Assembly: GCA_025996835.1 (NCBI GenBank)
Contig: BNTU01000154.1
Location: 1-5,941, forward strand
Source: Bacteroidia bacterium
GTDB lineage: Bacteria; Bacteroidota; Bacteroidia; Bacteroidales; Azobacteroidaceae
Direction of reading: 5' to 3'
Length of the DNA: 5,941 nucleotides
The translations under genes and the position numbers were made by a program. Position 1 is the first letter of the stretch, and each line of letters begins with the position of its first letter. The notes beneath the pieces are model-generated. The model saw only the letters and a program-made list of their open reading frames with translations. It had not been told where the DNA came from and did not search any database. This document shows positions 1 to 5,941 of this stretch, piece after piece.

Positions 1-1051
1 CCGTGAATGGGAAAGGCTTCGTGTTGCCGCTTATCAATGTGAGCTGTATCCCCGGATTTTTGCTCACACTTTGAGTTTCCATCACATCGTTTTCGCTGTC
101 GTAAGAATAATAGGTCACTGTGTTGATGGTTGTTTTCCAGATAGCATAGAATGTTTTGTCCGCATTTCCGCTATATGCAGTTACGGGTGTCGGAGTTCCA
201 ATGGGGTACTCATATTCAGTCCATCCAACAAATTCTTTACCCGGAGTTGTGAAAGGGCAATCGTTGGCAGTGGGTAATATCATCCTGACACCATGCATTT
301 TTTGCCGCGTTGTGGAATTGCCACTGCCGTTATTGGCTTCAAATGTGATGGTATAAGGGATTATATCCCACTGAGCATACACGGTAAGGCTCGCATTCTC
401 GTAATAGGTGTATCCCGGCGGATAACTCGTGCCGGTGCCGTTCTCATTTGTTGTCCATGCAACAAGTCGTTTGCCATCAGGCACCGTAAAATCGTAGTCA
501 GAAGCAACTTGTTCGGCCTTTGCAAAAAGTATCGATTGGTCATATTCTTTAGTTAGAGATTTCATTTCGAGGCTATTGTTATTGGCTCTAAACGTGACTT
601 CGCATTTTGCAGTCTCCCACTTCGCCCAAAACGCTGTATCGCCTGTGCTGTGTTGGAATATGGTGGTGATGGCTGACCCGGTCAAACCTGCATTATTATA
701 CCAACCCTTAAAGTCTTTGCCTGAGTATGTTGGGGTGGGCAAGGTTTTATTGGGGGTTTCGTAAGTGTAGGTGTCATAAGTGGCTCCTGTGCCGCCATCC
801 AGGTGGTAGGTGATGTGGTACTTTATCGTATCCCACTTTGCCCAATACTCTTTGTCGCCGGAAGTGCCCGTAAAAATTTTGCTGACAGGAGTCCCTGTCA
901 GTCCGAAATTAGTAAACCAGCCGACAAACTCGTAACCTCTCTTTGTGTAGGTGGTGGGCAAATCTTTGTCCGGTGTTCCAATGGTGTAGGTGTCGTATTT
1001 GGTAATATCATCGCCGTTCACATGATAGGTGATGTTGTAGGTGATTGTGTC
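1..1051 (-). repeat. InlB B-type repeats 12-15 and a partial sixteenth
   Basis: Units end at 833 (YWAKW), 617 (FWAKW), 368 (YAQW) and 137 (YAIW), with lengths of 219, 216, 249 and 231 bp; a further unit begins at 136 and runs off the window. The first two are close to the preceding array (YNITYHVNG, YHITYHLDGGTGA). The last two drift strongly: unit 14 has EVTFRANNNS and RLVAWTTN, unit 15 has TITFEANNGSGN and EFVGWTEY. Divergence rising toward the C terminus suggests that recent amplification affected only the middle of the array. Confidence 0.85.
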
Positions 1052-4000
1052 CCACTTCGCCCAAAACTCTTTAGTTCCGGTGCTGCCTGCGGGGATGGTG
1101 GTGACAGGTCCTGTCGTCAATGCCGCATCAGTGTACCAACCGCCAAAGGTGTAGCCTGCTTTTGTCATCTTGGCAACAGTTGGCAAGGTGATTGTCAGCG
1201 AATCAATGTTATACTGCCCATTGGTGGCTCCGGTGCCACCGTTTTGGTTATAGATGATGTCGTAAACTAATGGTGTCCACTTCGCCCACAAGGTGGTATC
1301 AGCACATTGGGTGAGGGAGTTAACTTTTGTGAGGGTCTTGACTTTCGTTGTATCTGCATACCAATCCATGTCGTAGCCGTCCCGCGTTGCCTTGGCAATG
1401 GTCAAAGGTAAATCCGCTACGATATAGGTCGCCGGATTGCCGGGAGGATTTGTGGCTGGACGGGATGTGGTAGCATTCAGGTTGTAGGCGATGTTGTAGG
1501 TTTTTGCCTCCCACTTCGCCCAAAACTCTTTAGTTCCGGTGCTTCCTGCGGGGATGGTGGTGATGGCAGTTCCTGTCAGTGCTGCATTGTCAAACCATCC
1601 GCCAAAGGTGTAGCCTGTCTTTTGCATCTTGGCAACAGTTGGCAAGATGATTGTCAGCGAATCGATGGTATACTGTCCATTGGTGGCTCCGGTGCCCCCG
1701 TCTTGGTTATAGATGATGTCGTAAACTGCCGGTGTCCACTTCGCCCACAAAGCGGTATCAGTCGTAGAACCATTGGCGAGGGAGACAACTTTTGTGACGA
1801 GCCCTGCATCTGCATACCAATCCATGTCGTAGCCTGTTCGCACAGCCTTGTCAAGTGCTAAGGGTAAATTTGCTATGGAATAGGTTGCCGGATTGCCGGC
1901 GGGATTTGTGGCGGGGCGGGATGAGTTATCATTCAGGTGATAGGTGATGTTGTAGGTGATTGTGTCCCACTTCGCCCAATAGTCTTTAGTTCCGGTGCTG
2001 CCTGCGGGGATGGTGGTGATGGCAGTTCCTGTCAGTGCTGCATTGTCAAACCATCCGCCAAAGGTGTAGCCTGTCTTTTGCATCTTGGCAACAGTTGGCA
2101 AGGTGATTGTCAGCGAATCGATGGTATAATGTCCATTGGTGGCTCCGGTGCCCCCATCTTGGTTATAGAAGATATCGTAAACTATGGGTGTCCACTTCGC
2201 CCACAAAGCGGTATCAGATGCAGAACCATAGGCGATGGCGACAACTTTCGTGATTGATGTGCCCGGATCGGCATACCACCCCCCAAATTCGTAGCCCGTT
2301 CTCTCTGCATTTACGAGAGTTAAAGGCAAATATGATGCGTCATACTGCAAAACCAAATTGACAGAATTAGTAACGGGGCGACCGGGAGAATCGTTCAAAC
2401 CGTAGGCGATGTGGTACATTCCATCCCACTTGGCATAAAAGTTGTAAATACGGTCGGCTGGCACAGGAAGAGGAAGCGTGCCTTGAAAAAACTCTTTATC
2501 TATGAAAGTAGCTGAATCGGTCAATGCTGCATTTTTGAACCAACCAACAAAATTGTAGCCGACTTTTGTAGGGTTCGTAATTCTGAAAGTTGGAGTAGTT
2601 AAATAGAATTCCTCGAGATTGTCGGGGGGCATGGTGGCACCGATTACGTTATGATAGTGTATATAGTAGACAAGTTTCCACTTCGCCCAAAACGTTTTAT
2701 GTCCGGTGCTACCTGAGGGGATGTCGGTAATGGCAGACCCTGTCAATCCTGCATCGCCGTACCAACCGTCAAAGGTGTAGCCCGATTTTGTCATTGCGGC
2801 TGCGGGGGGTAAATCAATAGTGCTTGATTCCACCGTATAAGTGCCATCGGTGGCTCCGGTGCCACCATCTTGCTCGTAGTGGATGTTGTAGACTGTTGCT
2901 TCCCACTTTGCCCAAAACGTTTTATCTCCGGTGCTACCTGCGGGGATGTTGGTGATGGCAGCCCCTGTCAATCCGACATTGCCATACCAACCGCCAAAGG
3001 TGTAGTCCGGTTTGGTCATTGCGGCTGCGGTGGGTAAATCAATAGTGCTTGATTCCACCGTATAAGTGTCATCGGTGGCTCCGGTGGCACCATCTTGCTC
3101 GTAGTGGATGTAGTAGACTATTGCTTCCCACTTTGCCCAAAACGTTTTATTTTCGGTGCTACCTGCGGGGATGTTGGTGATGGCAGCCCCTGTCAATCCT
3201 GCATTGCCGTACCAACCGCCAAAGGTGTAGCCCGATTTGGTCATTTCGGCTGCGGTGGGTAAATCAATAGTGCTTGATTCCACCGTATAAGTGTCATCAG
3301 TGGCTCCGGTGCCACCATTCTGCTCGTAGTGGATGTTGTAGCCTGTTGCTTCCCACTTTGCCCAATACATTACATTGGCGTGGCTTTCGCTCGCACCCGT
3401 TCCCGGGTTCACTACGGTTACCGGAGTCCCAACACATCCGGGATTATTAAACCAACCCAGAAATTGGAAGCTGCCCCTTGACCATGCCGTAAATTCGGGG
3501 GCACCATTGGGATTGACGGGCAAGGTAATAGGACTAGATTCAACATTGTAAGTAACTCTAACGGTGTCGGTGCCGGGGTTAGTGCCGCCGGTATTGATGA
3601 GTTTGATAGTATATTCGTCTTTTACCTTATACTTTGCAGTTACGGTTACATCGGAGCCACCTATGGTCAATTTGTTGGTGGTGCTATTTATGGAGGCTGC
3701 GGGGGTTCCTGTAGAAGAAATGTCCCAACCATCCGACTCATAATAGGCGGATGGAGTACCGTGGGTCAGTTGAATTTCATTTCCTTTCAGACCGTAGTCC
3801 GATGATGCACTCCCATTCGTTCCATTCACGGCGGCTCCCAAGGTGATTTGGAAATATCCTATGATATCCAAATCTTTCCATAGATACGGCGAACTCTTAT
3901 ACAGGTCAGTTGTGCCGACGGGTACAATAACTCTCACTGACGGCTCAAATGCCTGTACCCCTATGCTCGGCGGATTATTTGCTAACACTTTAACCGTGTC

Positions 4001-4822
4001 TATGTTTGTTCCCTTAAAAGCACTACTTCCAATGCTTGTCACACTGTTAGGAATGGTGATGGAGGTGAGACCGGTATTGGCAAAAGCACCATCTCCAATG
4101 CTTGTCACGCTGTTAGGAATGATAATGGAGGTGAGACCGGCATAGGCAAAAGCACTACCTCCAATGCTTGTAACGTTGCCAGGAATGGTAAGAGAGGTAA
4201 GAGCATCGCAATCCTGAAAAGCACCACTTCCAATGCTTGTAACGCTATTAGGAATGGTAACATAGGTAAGAGCATCGCAATTATGAAAAGTATTACTTCC
4301 AATGCTTGTAATGCCGTTAGGAATGGTAACAGAGTAAAGATGATAGCACTGCCCAAAAGCACCATCTCCAAGACTTCTAACACTTTCAGGAATGGTAACA
4401 GAGGTAAGAGCATCGCATTCCCAAAAAGCACCATCTCCAATACTTCTAACACCTTCAGGAATGGTAATGGAAGTAAGCGCCACGCAGCCTATAAATGCAC
4501 CATCTCCAATACTTGTAGCAGTGCTAGGAATGGCGATGGAGGTAAGGCGGTGACAATAGATAAAAGCACTATCCCCAATCGAGGTAACGCCAAGGTTGAT
4601 GACCACACTTTCAATACTATTCAGGGCAGAAAACCAAGGCAGGGCATCAACAAGAAAATCCTGCATTTCCCCTGTACCGCTGATGGTAAGGGTCTTGTTG
4701 TCCGCACTAAGCGAAGCCGTCACATTGGCTGCTGTTGGGGTGCCGATGTTCCATGGCGTTTGTGCGAAACTGCTTACAGAGAGCAGTAAAGCTGCGATAG
4801 TGATTGCAATTTTATTTTTCAT
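1..4822 (-). CDS. Secreted BspA-type LRR / InlB B-repeat surface protein, 3' end beyond window
   Basis: The frame is open for 1607 codons from the ATG at 4822 to the left edge, with no stop, so the C terminus is missing. In order it shows a signal peptide (1-20), an N-terminal linker (21-72), nine BspA-type leucine-rich repeats (73-276), an LRR cap (277-322), a divergent InlB-like domain (323-400), and fifteen InlB B-type/Listeria-Bacteroides repeats (about 402-1562) plus part of another. Proteins of these families are exported surface or extracellular proteins, often linked to adhesion; a role as adhesin or extended stalk is inference. No catalytic motif is visible. The start is chosen because MKNK leads directly into the hydrophobic signal segment. 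An in-frame ATG six codons upstream (4840) is possible, and a TGA at 4846-4844 closes the frame above it. A C-terminal sorting domain (for example of type IX secretion) would lie outside the window. Confidence is high for the gene and architecture, low for function. Confidence 0.95.
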   Translation of the reverse strand, partial: MKNKIAITIAALLLSVSSFAQTPWNIGTPTAANVTASLSADNKTLTISGTGEMQDFLVDALPWFSALNSIESVVINLGVTSIGDSAFIYCHRLTSIAIPSTATSIGDGAFIGCVALTSITIPEGVRSIGDGAFWECDALTSVTIPESVRSLGDGAFGQCYHLYSVTIPNGITSIGSNTFHNCDALTYVTIPNSVTSIGSGAFQDCDALTSLTIPGNVTSIGGSAFAYAGLTSIIIPNSVTSIGDGAFANTGLTSITIPNSVTSIGSSAFKGTNIDTVKVLANNPPSIGVQAFEPSVRVIVPVGTTDLYKSSPYLWKDLDIIGYFQITLGAAVNGTNGSASSDYGLKGNEIQLTHGTPSAYYESDGWDISSTGTPAASINSTTNKLTIGGSDVTVTAKYKVKDEYTIKLINTGGTNPGTDTVRVTYNVESSPITLPVNPNGAPEFTAWSRGSFQFLGWFNNPGCVGTPVTVVNPGTGASESHANVMYWAKWEATGYNIHYEQNGGTGATDDTYTVESSTIDLPTAAEMTKSGYTFGGWYGNAGLTGAAITNIPAGSTENKTFWAKWEAIVYYIHYEQDGATGATDDTYTVESSTIDLPTAAAMTKPDYTFGGWYGNVGLTGAAITNIPAGSTGDKTFWAKWEATVYNIHYEQDGGTGATDGTYTVESSTIDLPPAAAMTKSGYTFDGWYGDAGLTGSAITDIPSGSTGHKTFWAKWKLVYYIHYHNVIGATMPPDNLEEFYLTTPTFRITNPTKVGYNFVGWFKNAALTDSATFIDKEFFQGTLPLPVPADRIYNFYAKWDGMYHIAYGLNDSPGRPVTNSVNLVLQYDASYLPLTLVNAERTGYEFGGWYADPGTSITKVVAIAYGSASDTALWAKWTPIVYDIFYNQDGGTGATNGHYTIDSLTITLPTVAKMQKTGYTFGGWFDNAALTGTAITTIPAGSTGTKDYWAKWDTITYNITYHLNDNSSRPATNPAGNPATYSIANLPLALDKAVRTGYDMDWYADAGLVTKVVSLANGSTTDTALWAKWTPAVYDIIYNQDGGTGATNGQYTIDSLTIILPTVAKMQKTGYTFGGWFDNAALTGTAITTIPAGSTGTKEFWAKWEAKTYNIAYNLNATTSRPATNPPGNPATYIVADLPLTIAKATRDGYDMDWYADTTKVKTLTKVNSLTQCADTTLWAKWTPLVYDIIYNQNGGTGATNGQYNIDSLTITLPTVAKMTKAGYTFGGWYTDAALTTGPVTTIPAGSTGTKEFWAKWDTITYNITYHVNGDDITKYDTYTIGTPDKDLPTTYTKRGYEFVGWFTNFGLTGTPVSKIFTGTSGDKEYWAKWDTIKYHITYHLDGGTGATYDTYTYETPNKTLPTPTYSGKDFKGWYNNAGLTGSAITTIFQHSTGDTAFWAKWETAKCEVTFRANNNSLEMKSLTKEYDQSILFAKAEQVASDYDFTVPDGKRLVAWTTNENGTGTSYPPGYTYYENASLTVYAQWDIIPYTITFEANNGSGNSTTRQKMHGVRMILPTANDCPFTTPGKEFVGWTEYEYPIGTPTPVTAYSGNADKTFYAIWKTTINTVTYYSYDSENDVMETQSVSKNPGIQLTLISGNTKPFPFT
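1052..2425 (-). repeat. InlB B-type repeats 6-11: alternating B-A-B-A-B-A superrepeat
   Basis: Six units alternate between two types. Type A (1967-2191, 1511-1735, 1052-1276; all 225 bp) reads VYDI(F/I)YNQ(D/N)GGTGATNG, then GYTFGGW and TTIPAGSTGTK. Type B (2192-2425, 1736-1966, 1277-1510; 234, 231 and 234 bp) has a variable LN...SRPATNP-like segment and ends near DT(A/T)LWAKWTP. The A-B pair thus recurs every 456-459 bp. The first two A units differ at about 11 of 225 bases by eye and share a perfect 102-bp identity (2001-2102 and 1545-1646). In the last two B units the usual FGGW is replaced by the one-residue-shorter MDW (GYDMDWYAD). Confidence 0.92.
2426..2677 (-). repeat. InlB B-type repeat 5 (252 bp, divergent)
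   Basis: This 84-residue unit separates the two homogenised blocks. It keeps GYNFVGWF and ends in YAKW, but has an insertion of about nine residues rich in Leu and Pro (GTLPLPVPAD) before the last strand, and its first half (YHNVIGATMPPDN) diverges from both neighbours. It is clearly in frame with them. Confidence 0.8.
2678..3352 (-). repeat. InlB B-type repeats 2-4: three near-identical 225-bp units (type C)
   Basis: Three consecutive 75-codon units occupy 3128-3352, 2903-3127 and 2678-2902. Each runs from YxIHYEQ(D/N)G through TVESSTIDLP, GYTFGGWY (DYTFGGWY in the second, GYTFDGWY in the third) and GLTG(A/S)AIT to FWAKW. The first two units differ by about 15 of 225 bases by eye with no gap. 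Units of this family fold as small beta-grasp-like modules in Listeria internalin B and act as spacers or binding modules; which applies here is unknown. The exact period and high identity point to tandem duplication or gene conversion. Confidence 0.92.
3353..3619 (-). repeat. InlB B-type repeat 1 (divergent, long)
   Basis: Residues about 402-490 form the first repeat closing in YWAKW. It keeps the central FLGWF element (FGGWY in the standard units) but is longer than the 75-residue units and carries extra residues before the WAKW end, in the stretch VVNPGTGASESHANV. It is the least regular of the N-terminal repeats and links the LRR part to the near-identical block that follows. Confidence 0.8.
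3623..3994 (-). other. LRR C-terminal cap followed by a divergent InlB-like domain
   Basis: Residues 277-322 read VKVLANNPPSIG...VIVPVGTTDLYKSSPYLWKDL. This resembles the closing segment that often follows BspA-type LRRs in Bacteroidetes: a degenerate last repeat, then a V-P-x-G...Y...W pattern. Residues 323-400 start near ITLGAAVNGTNGSAS and end in TVTAKYK, with a central DGW. This is like the divergent InlB B-repeat type, where a small beta-rich unit ends in a T-x-x-A-K-[YF] strand. The cap assignment is fairly secure; the second domain is a pattern-based guess. Confidence 0.6.
3995..4606 (-). repeat. Nine tandem BspA-type leucine-rich repeats (69/66 bp units)
   Basis: Residues 73-276 hold nine repeats with the core pattern (L/I/V)TIPxxVTSIGxxAFxxCxxLTS, the LRR_5/BspA-like signature. 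The first six units are 23 residues. The last three are 22 residues and lack the cysteine and one residue after the AF motif (for example AFAYAGLTS against AFQDCDALTS). The units are also similar at the DNA level. BspA-type LRRs form a curved solenoid used in protein binding; the ligand here is unknown. Confidence 0.93.
4763..4822 (-). other. Signal peptide of the repeat protein
   Basis: Residues 1-20 have a short basic start (MKNK), a hydrophobic core (IAITIAALLLSV) and a small-residue end S-F-A before Q21. This fits signal peptidase I cleavage after A20; Q at +1 is common in Bacteroidetes secreted proteins. No lipobox cysteine is present, so this is not a lipoprotein signal. It predicts Sec export across the inner membrane. 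Confidence 0.9.
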
Positions 4823-4834
4823 AACGCATCTATT

Positions 4835-4885
4835 ATTCATAATTCATAACTTGTTTGCAACCTACTCATAACTTGTTCATAACTT
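4835..4885. repeat. Short direct repeats in the leader of the repeat protein gene
   Basis: TCATAACTT occurs three times (4844-4852, 4866-4874, 4877-4885); the first two copies extend to the 12-mer TCATAACTTGTT and sit 22 bp apart. Next to them ATTCATA occurs twice in direct tandem (4835-4841 and 4842-4848). On the transcribed strand these read AAGTTATGA and TATGAAT. All lie between the promoter and the start codon, and no clear Shine-Dalgarno sequence is present. They may be regulatory or slipped-strand repeats. Confidence 0.6.
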
Positions 4886-4889
4886 ATGA
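4877..4889. promoter_or_regulatory. 13-bp palindrome at the predicted transcription start (possible operator)
   Basis: TCATAA-C-TTATGA is a perfect inverted repeat with 6-bp arms and a 1-bp centre. It lies about 5 bases downstream of the -7 box, that is at or just after the predicted start site, where a bound repressor could block initiation. AT-rich short palindromes arise by chance, so an operator role is inference. Confidence 0.35.
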
Positions 4890-4894
4890 GCGCG

Positions 4895-4926
4895 CAAAGA
4901 TACGGACATTTTTTGATATAGCCAAA
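4895..4926 (-). promoter_or_regulatory. Bacteroidetes-type promoter of the repeat protein gene
   Basis: On the minus strand TTTG (4926-4923) is followed after exactly 20 bases by TATCTTTG (4902-4895). This matches the Bacteroides sigma-ABfr pattern, -33 TTTG and -7 TAnnTTTG with 19-21 bases between them. Transcription would start near 4890, giving a leader of roughly 65-70 bases. The AT-rich A and T tracts just upstream (4911-4960) could serve as an UP-like element. This suggests that the surface gene is transcribed independently of the enzyme gene upstream. Confidence 0.75.
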
Positions 4927-5008
4927 TATTTTTGAAGTTTTTTTTGAAAAATGTAAAAAACAGTTAATTCCTTTTTGAGGGGGTAGAGCCCGAATTATCC
5001 AAAATTAT
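4927..5008. other. AT-rich intergenic stretch with no assignable element
   Basis: This region follows the stop of the enzyme gene and precedes the promoter. It holds several A and T runs (for example around 4938-4960) and a GC-richer patch at 4979-4992. I found no strong GC stem followed by a T-run, so no terminator is called, although the two genes probably do not share a transcript. Confidence 0.5.
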
Positions 5009-5929
5009 CTACCTCATTTTCATCGCTTTTTCCAACAATTCTACCTGACTGTTAAACTTTTCGAGGTTTAGCGTTTTTAGTTTTTCAAGATTCAACAACT
5101 TCCAGCGGATTGGCGGATACTGCGAAAAATTGTAATTTTCTGTCCATCTCGGTTCTCCTTTTTGAAATGATAAAAGGAAATTTTTATCGGAATCGGTCAG
5201 GGATTTATTGACTGCATCAATGTTTTCCTGTCGTGTTTTTTCGTAATTCTCATAAGAAAACGGCGTATCCGACATCCCGATAAACTGATTTAGCAACACG
5301 CCTCTTTGGTCGATATTTTTAGATTGTAATACCTCGTGTATCGGTCGTTTGCTGCAAAGCAGGAAATAAAGAATGCCGCGTTTTACCTCATCGGTAAGTG
5401 TGTGATTTTGATAGAAATTGCGCATATCAAACAAATCTCTCGGATGCTGCCGGTCTAATGCGGCGTTGATTTTACCGCCCCATAACTGCCCCTGCGAAAC
5501 AATGGTTGCTTTGCAATATGTATCAAAATAATCCTGCGCTTTTTTCGACAGCGTTAGCACTCTCGCGTTTGCAATCAGCCCCCTGTTTATCTGATTAACT
5601 TCGATTTTTATAACAGCATTATCTCTTAAACAAAACAGTTTCAGTTCTTCGTCTGCCCGCTTACTATCCGGAAATGTTACACCGCTTAAATTGGCTTGTA
5701 TCCCCTCTTCTATGTTCATCAAACCCTGCCTGATATGGGAAAAATCATCTTCCCTATTTTCCGTAAATGGAATAAAAGTCAAATCCACATCAACCGATAG
5801 ACGAGGCATATCCAGCTCAAACAAGTTGATTGCCGTGCCGCCGTGTATGGCGAATTGCGGCTCTTTGGCTATTATCGGCATAATGTCGAGCAATAGCGAT
5901 ACTTGCTGTTTGTAACTTTCTTTTATCAT
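5009..5929 (-). CDS. AbiEii-like nucleotidyltransferase (type IV toxin-antitoxin toxin family)
   Basis: This 306-residue protein carries the AbiEii/AbiGii nucleotidyltransferase motifs in order: HGGTAINL (residues 29-36) followed by SVDVDL with D47 and D49, the G-[GS]-T/S...D-x-D metal and nucleotide site; IKIEVN (107-112) with E110 as the probable third acidic residue; and K153...R160...RDLFD (164-168), the family's conserved Lys/Arg and R-D-[LI]-[FY]-D motif. Known relatives are cytosolic, transfer nucleotides (some onto tRNA), arrest growth, and are paired with an AbiEi-type antitoxin encoded just upstream. All key residues and a full-length frame are present, so the enzyme looks intact. 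The start ATG at 5929 leaves 28 residues before the GG motif, usual for the family, and may overlap an upstream stop as ATGA. The C-terminal tail repeats LNLEKLKTLNLEKF, probably a short helix. The family call is firm; actual toxicity and target are inference. Confidence 0.88.
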   Translation of the reverse strand: MIKESYKQQVSLLLDIMPIIAKEPQFAIHGGTAINLFELDMPRLSVDVDLTFIPFTENREDDFSHIRQGLMNIEEGIQANLSGVTFPDSKRADEELKLFCLRDNAVIKIEVNQINRGLIANARVLTLSKKAQDYFDTYCKATIVSQGQLWGGKINAALDRQHPRDLFDMRNFYQNHTLTDEVKRGILYFLLCSKRPIHEVLQSKNIDQRGVLLNQFIGMSDTPFSYENYEKTRQENIDAVNKSLTDSDKNFLLSFQKGEPRWTENYNFSQYPPIRWKLLNLEKLKTLNLEKFNSQVELLEKAMKMR

Positions 5930-5941
5930 ACTAATTCTTCC
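5926..5941 (-). CDS. Possible 3' end of an upstream gene (antitoxin candidate)
   Basis: On the minus strand, from the right edge, one frame reads ...GAA GAA TTA GTA TGA (EELV-stop), with the TGA sharing bases with the ATG of the nucleotidyltransferase gene (ATGA overlap). Such overlaps are typical of toxin-antitoxin operons, and AbiEii homologues usually follow their antitoxin gene. Only four codons are visible, so neither coding nor identity can be shown. The same bases (GGAAGA) might instead be a ribosome binding site. Confidence 0.25.

Noticed and set aside
71..2257. Multiple plus-strand ORFs of 60-155 codons across the left half, including one at 803-1270
   Set aside because: They are antisense to a continuous, strongly patterned minus-strand frame. 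Their peptides recur with the same period as the InlB repeats, which is the expected shadow of repeated DNA.
1052..3352. CRISPR array or integron-like cassette array
   Set aside because: The repeated units are 216-252 bp, contiguous, all in one reading frame, and encode a known protein repeat. There are no short repeats with unique spacers or recombination sites.
4823..4840. Start of the repeat protein at the upstream in-frame ATG (4840-4838)
   Set aside because: It would add MNNRCV before MKNK. The signal peptide is standard when starting at 4822, so the shorter form is preferred, though the longer one cannot be excluded.
3843..4871. Plus-strand ORFs (up to 168 codons) and a 115-codon minus-strand ORF at 4105-4452 with hydrophobic repeats
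   Set aside because: These are other-frame readings of the LRR repeats. The in-frame reading gives a clean signal peptide and BspA-type consensus; the hydrophobic MLLPLLPFL pattern is an artefact.
4927..5008. Rho-independent terminator after the nucleotidyltransferase gene
   Set aside because: The only inverted repeats are weak A/T pairings such as ATTTTT...AAAAAT at 4928-4952 and the A-run/T-run around 4955-4977. None has a GC-rich stem followed by a T tract.
5691..5915. 74-codon plus-strand ORF
   Set aside because: It lies wholly opposite the N-terminal half of the nucleotidyltransferase, which has conserved motifs there. No sign of independent coding is seen.

Overview
The window looks like Bacteroidetes (probably Bacteroidales) chromosome. 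The grounds are a TTTG-N20-TAnnTTTG promoter of the Bacteroidetes type, leaders without a clear Shine-Dalgarno sequence, a signal peptide ending in the typical ...SFA|Q, and a BspA-type leucine-rich-repeat protein joined to Listeria-Bacteroides (InlB B-type) repeats. All coding that I can support lies on the minus strand.

Layout, read in the direction of transcription from the right end: (1) at the right edge, 16 bases that may be the last codons of an unseen upstream gene, overlapping the next start by ATGA; (2) 5929-5009, a 306-residue AbiEii-like nucleotidyltransferase (toxin half of a type IV toxin-antitoxin or abortive-infection pair); (3) 5008-4823, an AT-rich gap holding a near-consensus promoter, a 13-bp palindrome at the expected transcription start, and a short direct-repeat cluster in the leader; (4) 4822 to the left edge, one continuous open frame of 1607 codons with no stop, truncated by the window. 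It encodes a secreted repeat protein: signal peptide, nine BspA-type LRRs, an LRR cap, a divergent InlB-like domain, then fifteen complete InlB B-type repeats plus the start of a sixteenth.

I checked the large gene by reading the reverse complement from the ATG at 4822 to the left edge. All fifteen [WY]A[KQI]W repeat ends fall in the same frame, so the many short plus-strand ORFs across 70-4870 are antisense shadows of one repetitive gene.

The most notable structure is inside the repeat array. One block is a run of three near-identical 225-bp units. A second block alternates two unit types (B-A-B-A-B-A), with a superperiod of about 456-459 bp and a perfect 102-bp direct repeat. This indicates recent segmental amplification or homogenisation and possible copy-number variation. 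The enzyme gene and the surface protein gene share a strand, but the surface gene has its own promoter, so functional coupling is not evident. I see no clear evidence of a wholly new system.
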